Shown piece by piece: positions 58,252 through 64,000 of a stretch of 64,000 nucleotides of DNA. The translations under genes were made by a program, and so were the position numbers. The stretch is from the NCBI GenBank assembly GCA_965214565.1, contig OZ243951.1, forward strand, positions 2,108,001 through 2,172,000. The letters run 5' to 3'. Below the pieces are notes generated by a model. That model searched no databases. It was not told where the DNA came from and saw only the letters and a program-made list of their open reading frames with translations. The stretch comes from VXYK01 sp965214565. Its GTDB lineage: Bacteria; Actinomycetota; Acidimicrobiia; Acidimicrobiales; Aldehydirespiratoraceae. The first letter of the stretch is position 1, and every line of letters begins with the position of its first letter.

Positions 58252-58284
58252 TCCCGCATTGTGGAACCGTACCGTATCATGAAA
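58252..58284. promoter_or_regulatory. Paired IclR-type operators upstream of the corrinoid operon
   Basis: TCCCGCATTGTGGAA (58252-58266) and TACCGTATCATGAAA (58270-58284) are degenerate copies of TTCCG-N5-CGGAA with centres 18 bp apart. This is the same arrangement as before fhs and fdhA. They are weaker than the other copies. Confidence 0.65.
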
Positions 58285-58348
58285 CATCAGCGTTTCTGAA
58301 CTGCTCGTGGCAGAGAACATCGCGAGACCAGCGGCGCTCATCGAACGG

Positions 58349-58354
58349 TAGCCT
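58349..58354 (+). promoter_or_regulatory. -10 box for leaderless leuS transcript
   Basis: TAGCCT ends 7 nt before the ATG at 58362. Confidence 0.45.
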
Positions 58355-58361
58355 GTGGGCC

Positions 58362-61163
58362 ATGTCGAACCCTGAGACAACGCCGCCGCACCGCTACGAC
58401 GCGCGCATGGCTAACGACATCGAAACCCGCTGGCAGGCGCATTGGCGAGAGCAGGGCGCGTACCACTGCCCTAACCCCAGCGGAGCACTGTCCACCGATC
58501 CGTCGGGACTCGCGGACCGGCCCAAGCTTTTCATCATGGACATGTTTCCGTACCCCTCGGGAGTGGGTCTTCATGTCGGACACCCGCTCGGGTTCATTGC
58601 AACTGACGTGTACGCCCGTTTCAAACGGATGACAGGGTTCAACGTTCTGCACACGATGGGGTTCGACGCCTTCGGTCTCCCCGCAGAGGAGCACGCCCGC
58701 CAAACCGGCGAGCACCCCCGGGTGAACACCGAGCGAAACATTGTCAACATGTCCCGGCAGCTGGCCCGACTGGGGCTCGGCCACGACGAGCGACGCTCCT
58801 TCGCCACCACCGATCCCGACTACTACCGCTGGACGCAGTGGATCTTCCTGCAGCTCTTCAATGCCTGGTTCGACCCCGAAACAGACTGTGCCCGCCCCAT
58901 AAGTGAACTGATCGGCGAGTTCGACTCGGCGAACCGCGCGCCGAAAGGGGGCGAGGACTGGGCGGCAGCCGATCAGTCGGCGCGGCTGCAGATCCTGTCG
59001 CAGTACCGGCTCGCCTACGTGGACGAGGCGCCCGTCAACTGGTGTCCAGGACTCGGCACGGTGCTGTCCAACGAGGAGGTCACCGCCGAAGGTCTTTCCG
59101 AGCGTGGCAACTTCGCGGTCTTCCAACGGCCCTTGAAGCAGTGGATGCTGCGAATCACCGCCTACGCCGACCGGCTCCTCGAGGATCTGGACCTGCTCGA
59201 CTGGAGCGATTCGATCAAGACAATGCAGCGAAACTGGATCGGACGCAGCCAGGGCGCATACATCGACTTCGGACCGATCCGAGTGTTCACTACCCGGCCA
59301 GACACGGTCTACGGCACGACGTTCATGGTTCTCGCGCCCGAGCATCCCCTGGTTGACGAACTGACTGCGCAGGAGTGGCCCGCCGGAACCGACGAGCGTC
59401 TCAGCGGTGGCCACCCGACCCCTCGGGCGGCAGTCGCGGCCTACCGCGAACGTGTCGCCGAAATGACCAGACTCGACCGAACCGACGACAGGGAGAAGAC
59501 CGGTGCCTTCATCGGCACGACCTGTCCGGTTCCTGTCAACGGGCGAGAGGTTCCGGTCTTCATCGCCGATTACGCCCTCATGGACTACGGCACAGGTGCT
59601 GTCATGGGCGTGCCGGGCGAGGATCAACGCGACTGGGAGTTCGCCGAGAAGTACGGTCTGGACATAATCCGCACGGTTCAACCGCCTGCCGACTATGTGG
59701 GCGAGGCCTACGTCGGTGACGGGCCCGCCATCAACAGCGGGTTCTTGAACGGAATGGAGAAAGCCGAAGCCATCGACGCGATTATCGAGTGGCTCGAGGA
59801 TCAGGGACTGGGAGAGGGCGCAGTCACCTACAAGTTGCGGGACTGGCTGTTCAGCCGTCAGCGCTACTGGGGCGAACCCTTCCCGATTGTCTTTGGCGAC
59901 GACGGCCAGGCCCGTGCGGTGCCTCTCAACGACCTTCCGGTGCTGCTGCCCGACCTCATGGACTGGGCACCCCGGTCTTTGGACGAAGACTCTGAACCCG
60001 AACCACCCCTCGGAAGGGTGACGCAGTGGCGGGAGGTCGAGATGGACCTCGGCGACGGCGAGGGCGCCAAGACGTACCGACGTGAACTCAACACCATGCC
60101 CAACTGGGCAGGTTCATGTTGGTACTACTTGCGGTATCTCGATCCGGACAACGATCGGTGCATGGTCGATCCCACCGTTGAGAGGTATTGGATGACCGAT
60201 CCTGCCGGTGGTGTCGGCGGTGTCGACCTCTATGTGGGCGGTGTGGAACATGCGGTGCTGCACCTTCTCTACGCCCGGTTCTGGCACAAGGTCCTCTACG
60301 ACCTGGGCCATGTGTGCGGCCCTGAGCCGTTCAAGAGGCTCATCAACCAGGGCTACATCCAAGCCGCCGCCTATCAGGACAGCCGTGGCGCCTACGTGCC
60401 CGCGGAGGAGGTCGCCGGAACTCCCCGCACCGGGTTCACCCACGATGGTGTGGAGGTGACCCGTGCGTTCGGAAAGATGGGCAAGTCGTTGAAGAATGCG
60501 GTCACTCCCGACGACATGTATGAAGCGTATGGGGCCGACACGCTGAGGCTGTATGAGATGTCCATGGGCCCGATCGACCAGGACCGGCCCTGGGAGACTC
60601 GTTCAGTGGTCGGTTCACACAGGTTGTTGCAGCGCGTCTGGCGCAACCTCGTCGATGAGGAGACAGGCGAACTGAGGATGGTCGACGATGAAGTTGACGA
60701 CGAGCTCCAGCGGTTGCTCCACAAGACGATCGACGGGGTCGGTGCCGACATGGACGGCCTCCGTTTCAACACCGCGATCGCGAAGATCACTGAGCTGAAC
60801 AACGAGCTGACGAAGCGCGGCACTGCAACTCCCCGCGAGGTCGCTGACGCGATGGTGCGAATGTTGGCGCCGCTGGCGCCTCATGTTGCAGAGGAGCTCT
60901 GGCAGCGGATCGGCGGCGCCGACTCCGTCACTCGAGCGCCGTTCCCCGTCGCCGACCCTCGTCTGTTGATCGAGGACATGATCGAACTGCCTGTCCAGGT
61001 CAACGGGAGACTCCGCGCCAAGGTCCTTGTAGCTGCCGATGCCGGCGAAGCGACAGTGCTTGAGTTGGCTCTGGCGGAGCCCAACGTGTTGGCCCACCTG
61101 CACGGCAGGGAGCCGCGCAAGTCGATCCTGGTTCCCGGCCGCATGGTGAATTTCGTTGTCTGA
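58362..61163 (+). CDS. leuS: Leucyl-tRNA synthetase
   Basis: Class Ia synthetase of normal length (933 residues). The HIGH region is MFPYPSGVGLHVGHPLGF. The KMSKS loop reads AFGKMGKSLKNAV, a Gly-for-Ser variant I believe is common in Actinobacteria. The editing domain (VFTTRPDTVYGTTFMVLAPE, ALMDYGTGAVMGVPGEDQRD) is present. Divergent from the corrinoid operon with 162 bp between the two start codons. Confidence 0.98.
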   Translation: MSNPETTPPHRYDARMANDIETRWQAHWREQGAYHCPNPSGALSTDPSGLADRPKLFIMDMFPYPSGVGLHVGHPLGFIATDVYARFKRMTGFNVLHTMGFDAFGLPAEEHARQTGEHPRVNTERNIVNMSRQLARLGLGHDERRSFATTDPDYYRWTQWIFLQLFNAWFDPETDCARPISELIGEFDSANRAPKGGEDWAAADQSARLQILSQYRLAYVDEAPVNWCPGLGTVLSNEEVTAEGLSERGNFAVFQRPLKQWMLRITAYADRLLEDLDLLDWSDSIKTMQRNWIGRSQGAYIDFGPIRVFTTRPDTVYGTTFMVLAPEHPLVDELTAQEWPAGTDERLSGGHPTPRAAVAAYRERVAEMTRLDRTDDREKTGAFIGTTCPVPVNGREVPVFIADYALMDYGTGAVMGVPGEDQRDWEFAEKYGLDIIRTVQPPADYVGEAYVGDGPAINSGFLNGMEKAEAIDAIIEWLEDQGLGEGAVTYKLRDWLFSRQRYWGEPFPIVFGDDGQARAVPLNDLPVLLPDLMDWAPRSLDEDSEPEPPLGRVTQWREVEMDLGDGEGAKTYRRELNTMPNWAGSCWYYLRYLDPDNDRCMVDPTVERYWMTDPAGGVGGVDLYVGGVEHAVLHLLYARFWHKVLYDLGHVCGPEPFKRLINQGYIQAAAYQDSRGAYVPAEEVAGTPRTGFTHDGVEVTRAFGKMGKSLKNAVTPDDMYEAYGADTLRLYEMSMGPIDQDRPWETRSVVGSHRLLQRVWRNLVDEETGELRMVDDEVDDELQRLLHKTIDGVGADMDGLRFNTAIAKITELNNELTKRGTATPREVADAMVRMLAPLAPHVAEELWQRIGGADSVTRAPFPVADPRLLIEDMIELPVQVNGRLRAKVLVAADAGEATVLELALAEPNVLAHLHGREPRKSILVPGRMVNFVV

Positions 61164-61200
61164 CCCCCCGGGCCCGAGCGGCCCGGTGAGGGGGAAACCG

Positions 61201-62379
61201 GTGAGATTGTCGCGGGCGCGGGCGCGGCGCATCTGTCTGGCTGCTCAGGGTTTCAGCGATCCACGCCCCAAGGGCCGGGTCGATCGGCGTCATCTGCGCC
61301 GGGTGATGTCGAGGATCAACCTGCTCCAGCTCGACTCGGTGCCCGTCGTGATCCGCACCCAGTACCTGCCTCCCTTCTCGCGCCTCGGGCCGTATCGGTC
61401 GGAGCTGCTTGATCAGGTCGCCTACCGCGACGACGAGTGGTTCGAGGCGTGGAGCCACGAGGCTTCGCTGCTGCCGGTTGCTGATGAGCCGCTTCTGCGC
61501 TGGCAGAAGGAACGTGCTCGCAGAGGGGAGACTTGGGGTCAGTTGGCCGCTCTTGCCCTCGCTGATCCTGACTACATCGAAGAGGTTCTCGCGCAGGTGC
61601 GTCACGGTCCGCTTGCACCCAAAGACCTGCGGGACCCGCGGCGCCGCAGCGGCGAATGGTGGGGAGACCGGTCCGACGGCTCGATTGCCCTGGACTGGCT
61701 CTTTCGGATCGGCGAGGTTGGAATCCGCCGTCGTGCAGGTTTCGTGAAGGAGTTCGACCTGATGGATCGGATCGTCCCGGCGGAGATACTGGCGCAACCC
61801 ACACCGACCGAGCACGAGGCGCACCGCGAACTGCTCATGCGGGCGGCGTCGAGTTTCGGTGTGGGCACTGCATCTGATCTCATTGACTACTACCGACTGC
61901 CGAAGGTGCCCGCCAAGGCCCGGGTTGCGGAACTGGTTGAGGATCAGCGGCTGCTTGAGGCAGAGGTCGAGGGTTGGGACCGGCCTGCACTGTTGCATCC
62001 CGACGCGGTCACGCCGCGCTCGATTGATGCCTGTACTCTGCTGTCTCCGTTCGATCCGGTTGTCTGGTGCCGCCAACGCGCGGTGAGGATGTTCGACTTC
62101 GAGTACAAGATCGAGATCTACACACCGGCAGCGAAACGGATCTACGGCTACTACGTCCTACCGTTCTTGCTGGGCGACCAGATTGTCGCCCGAGTCGACC
62201 TTAAGACGGACCGCAGCTCAGGAGTTCTATTGGTCAAAGGAGCGTTTGCGGAACCGGGCCATGACAGCGACAAGGTCGTCGAGGGTTTGCGACAGGCGCT
62301 CAACGATCTCACCATCCTCGTCGGTTGCGACTCCTGGCGGGTCGTCGGCACGGCCGGCGACCTGGCCGACAGCCTCTGA
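61201..62379 (+). CDS. YcaQ-like winged-helix protein (DNA crosslink glycosylase family)
   Basis: A 392-residue protein. RLSRARARRICLAAQGF, INLLQLDSVPVVIRTQYLPP, LFSRLGPYRSELLD-like sequence (FSRLGPYRSELLDQVAY) and a later LLSPFDPVVWCRQRAVRMFD stretch are typical of the HTH_42/YcaQ family; E. coli YcaQ unhooks DNA interstrand crosslinks. The GTG at 61201 is chosen because GAGGGGG lies 6 nt before it; a frame from 61156 is longer. It follows leuS by 37 bp. Confidence 0.85.
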   Translation: MRLSRARARRICLAAQGFSDPRPKGRVDRRHLRRVMSRINLLQLDSVPVVIRTQYLPPFSRLGPYRSELLDQVAYRDDEWFEAWSHEASLLPVADEPLLRWQKERARRGETWGQLAALALADPDYIEEVLAQVRHGPLAPKDLRDPRRRSGEWWGDRSDGSIALDWLFRIGEVGIRRRAGFVKEFDLMDRIVPAEILAQPTPTEHEAHRELLMRAASSFGVGTASDLIDYYRLPKVPAKARVAELVEDQRLLEAEVEGWDRPALLHPDAVTPRSIDACTLLSPFDPVVWCRQRAVRMFDFEYKIEIYTPAAKRIYGYYVLPFLLGDQIVARVDLKTDRSSGVLLVKGAFAEPGHDSDKVVEGLRQALNDLTILVGCDSWRVVGTAGDLADSL

Positions 62380-62850
62380 TTCGCTGGTGTCTGATTCCCC
62401 GGTGTCTGATTCCCCGGCGTCAGGCCGAGTCTGACTCGTCCGTTTCGCCTGTCTCGTCGTCACCGGTCTGGGGATAGGTGACGGGAGGAGACGTCGGACG
62501 GGTAGTCGGGTATCCGTCCGGCCCGTAACCGGATACTCGGGTGCGGTGGTTGTGGGCACCGCGGTCGTAGTCGGTGCGGCGGTGGTTGTTGGCGCAGCAG
62601 TCGGTGGCGGTGCCGTCACGACGGGCACCGCGGTAGTTGTCGGTGCGGCGGTGGTTGTTGTTGTGGTGGTGGTGGTAGCGGGGGCACGAGCCGTGGTCGT
62701 AGTGCTCGTCGTGGTTGTTGTCGATGTTGTGGTCGTGCTCGAGGTCGTGGTGGGAGTCGCTGCCGGAGGCGCGGGATCGTTTTGCACGGCGTAAATTCCG
62801 ATCAGCATCCCCGTCGCGAGCATTACCGGTAACCACCACTCAAGTCGCAT
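62227..62850 (-). CDS. Thr-rich, membrane-anchored or secreted low-complexity protein (possible frameshift)
   Basis: A 207-residue open frame. The N-terminus (RLEWWLPVMLATGMLIGIYAV) is a signal anchor, followed by about 80 residues of Thr, Pro and Ala repeats that look like a cell-wall stalk. After about residue 107 the sequence becomes Arg-rich and runs 153 bp into the antisense strand of the YcaQ-like gene. A neighbouring frame gives a more natural end (SGYGPDGYPTTRP, then TGETDESDSA) stopping at 62420, so a +1/-1 error or slippage near 62520-62560 is plausible. Function unknown. Confidence 0.55.
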   Translation of the reverse strand: MRLEWWLPVMLATGMLIGIYAVQNDPAPPAATPTTTSSTTTTSTTTTTSTTTTARAPATTTTTTTTTAAPTTTAVPVVTAPPPTAAPTTTAAPTTTAVPTTTAPEYPVTGRTDTRLPVRRLLPSPIPRPVTTRQAKRTSQTRPDAGESDTGESDTSESEAVGQVAGRADDPPGVATDEDGEIVERLSQTLDDLVAVMARFRKRSFDQ

Positions 62851-62914
62851 CGGATGAGATGTTATCGCGGGACCCGCCCGGGTGGCGACATATGCTCATG
62901 TGCACGCGTCGCAT

Positions 62915-62920
62915 TAGGAT
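62915..62920 (+). promoter_or_regulatory. -10 box for leaderless Nudix gene transcript
   Basis: TAGGAT ends 6 nt before the GTG at 62927. Confidence 0.45.
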
Positions 62921-62926
62921 CGGTTT

Positions 62927-63436
62927 GTGCCGTTCACGCTTCGTCGTCCCGCTGCCCGCTGCGTTCTCCTTGATCGAACGGGACGTATTTTTCTGATTCG
63001 AGCCGAGGATCCGATCGATCCGCACAAGCCCGAGTGGTTGGAGATTCCAGGTGGAGGAATCGGTTGGGGTGAGGATTCCGCTGCCGCCGCGTTGCGGGAA
63101 CTGTATGAGGAGACTGGGATACCCAATGTCGAGATGGGTCCCTGTGTCTGGGTGCAACAGACCGAGTACGACTTCGGCGGATACCATTTCGAATCCGACG
63201 ACTACATCCATGTCGCCTGGTGTGACGGGGGCGAGTACCGGCCCAAGGGACTCGAGGCTCTTGAGGCTGCGGCTTTCCTCGATGCCCAGTGGTGGGCACT
63301 CGAGGACATTCTCGACAACGACATGCCGACCGTTCCTGCCCGTCTGCGCGAGTTCCTGCCAGCGATCGTTGCTGGTGAACTTCCTACCGAACCGGTCGAC
63401 ATCACCCCGTCGGCCGATCAGGGCGGACGCGTCTAG
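62927..63436 (+). CDS. Nudix hydrolase
   Basis: A 169-residue pyrophosphohydrolase. The Nudix box spans about residues 43-65 (GGGIGWGEDSAAAALRELYE followed by ETGI) with all key Glu residues in place. The substrate is unknown; nucleotide-type housecleaning is the default idea. The GTG start fits a leaderless mRNA. It overlaps the convergent small membrane protein gene by 4 bp. Confidence 0.92.
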   Translation: MPFTLRRPAARCVLLDRTGRIFLIRAEDPIDPHKPEWLEIPGGGIGWGEDSAAAALRELYEETGIPNVEMGPCVWVQQTEYDFGGYHFESDDYIHVAWCDGGEYRPKGLEALEAAAFLDAQWWALEDILDNDMPTVPARLREFLPAIVAGELPTEPVDITPSADQGGRV

Positions 63437-63705
63437 ACGGGTCTGCCGTGCTCGATGTCGTCACGGACGGCGGCCTTGACCGCGTAACCGGCGATGATCG
63501 CAGGTGCCAGAACAACTGAACCGGCGATGACTCCAGAGATCACGATTCGCGAGACGGTCTCGCTGAAGCCGACAGTCAACCCGAAGATGAACACCACGAC
63601 GGAGAACGCAAAGAGGAGGTAACCGAGGCGCTGGCCCAAGGCGGCCCAACGGGCCGCGCGGGCACGTTGCACAAGTACGGGATCCGGCGTCGGCTCAGTA
63701 GCCAT
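63433..63705 (-). CDS. Small two-helix membrane protein
   Basis: A 90-residue protein with two hydrophobic helices (LGYLLFAFSVVVFIFGLTVG and VISGVIAGSVVLAPAIIAGY). Function unknown. It starts 6 bp after the end of the glycosyltransferase gene and is probably cotranscribed with it. Confidence 0.75.
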   Translation of the reverse strand: MATEPTPDPVLVQRARAARWAALGQRLGYLLFAFSVVVFIFGLTVGFSETVSRIVISGVIAGSVVLAPAIIAGYAVKAAVRDDIEHGRPV

Positions 63706-63711
63706 GACGCT

Positions 63712-64000
63712 TCACGGTAGCCAACCGGCGTCGTCGAGCAGCGCGGCGATCGTGGAAGTCATCACCGAAAGCGAGAGGTGTCTGACTGCAACCTGGCGAT
63801 TCCGCTCGATCCGGTCGCGGTCGCCGTCGCGCAGTGCCGCACTGAGCGGTTCGGGATCGTCGGTGGGGTACCACTCGAAGCCGAAGGTTCGAAGTTCAGT
63901 GGCCACCGGATAATCGGCGACCGCGGCCGGCACCCGATGGATCGACGCCTCGACCGGGGGATTGCCGAATCCTTCCCAGCTCGATGGAAACACCACAGCG
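63712..64000 (-). CDS. Glycosyltransferase family 4-like, C-terminal fragment (runs off window)
   Basis: The visible 95 residues begin VVFPSSWEGFGNPPVEASIH, the nucleotide-sugar-binding loop with the conserved Glu of GT4 enzymes, and continue with AAVADYPVATEL and a C-terminal helix. The N-terminal domain lies outside the window, so donor and acceptor cannot be judged. Confidence 0.8.
   Translation of the reverse strand, partial: AVVFPSSWEGFGNPPVEASIHRVPAAVADYPVATELRTFGFEWYPTDDPEPLSAALRDGDRDRIERNRQVAVRHLSLSVMTSTIAALLDDAGWLP

Noticed and set aside
58200..58361. Cobalamin riboswitch before the corrinoid operon
   Set aside because: I found no B12-box-like sequence or GCCACTG in either strand; control looks operator-based.

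Overview
The window is high-GC DNA from what looks like an aerobic, probably marine, actinobacterium; Acidimicrobiia is my best guess, from protein style only. Many genes appear to have leaderless starts, with a TANNNT box 6 to 7 nt before ATG or GTG, as is common in Actinobacteria. Housekeeping genes (ltaE fragment, valS, folD, proS, leuS, pabB/C fusion) are interspersed with a large set of genes for breaking down methylated osmolytes and oxidising the resulting one-carbon units. I saw no tRNA, rRNA, CRISPR array, integrase or transposase.

Layout. 1-5.3 kb: ltaE, valS, a crotonase, folD, a small coiled-coil membrane protein. 5.3-9.3 kb (minus): fhs, metF, DUF1015. 9.5-13.9 kb: a dimethylglycine/sarcosine dehydrogenase-like flavoprotein with etfB and etfA. 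14-15.4 kb: an IclR regulator and an RDD membrane protein. 15.5-22 kb: proS and a three-gene NAD-type formate dehydrogenase whose catalytic subunit has an in-frame UGA (selenocysteine) and whose Mo-site [4Fe-4S] domain is encoded in a separate gene. 22-27.4 kb: a variable patch in which the 3' end of the last fdh gene occurs three times, interleaved with an AlbA/Schlafen-type gene, a lower-GC lipoprotein and an AAA_14/DUF4143 ATPase. 27.4-36.9 kb: an MFS exporter, an MttB-family methyltransferase, a Rieske oxygenase, a second dimethylglycine dehydrogenase-like protein, a DddP-like M24 protein, an unknown protein and a rhodanese. 37-41.8 kb: an OpuA/ProU-type glycine betaine ABC transporter. 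42.4-43.6 kb: a truncated AAA_14 gene and a HigBA-like toxin-antitoxin pair. 43.7-51.9 kb: choline dehydrogenase, O-acetylhomoserine sulfhydrylase, a hydrolase, pabB/C, a DmdA-like GcvT-family protein and an MFS protein. 51.9-58.2 kb (minus): six overlapping genes for a corrinoid methyltransferase system. 58.4-64 kb: leuS, a YcaQ-like protein, a Thr-rich protein, a Nudix hydrolase, a small membrane protein and a glycosyltransferase fragment.

How the genes fit together (inference from families and context). Choline and glycine betaine would be imported or made (OpuA, BetA). Methyl groups would be removed oxidatively (Rieske, two DMGDH-like proteins with ETF) or transferred through a non-pyrrolysine MttB, a corrinoid protein and a pterin methyltransferase to tetrahydrofolate. 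DMSP may be handled by the DddP-like and DmdA-like proteins. Methyl-THF would then be oxidised by MetF, FolD and Fhs to formate, and formate to CO2 by the selenoprotein formate dehydrogenase.

The strongest new signal is a palindrome, TTCCG-N5-CGGAA. It occurs as pairs with exactly 18 bp between centres upstream of fhs, fdhA and the corrinoid operon, and as one near-perfect copy in front of the IclR gene. This ties the corrinoid system, the folate C1 enzymes and the formate dehydrogenase into one probable IclR-controlled regulon.
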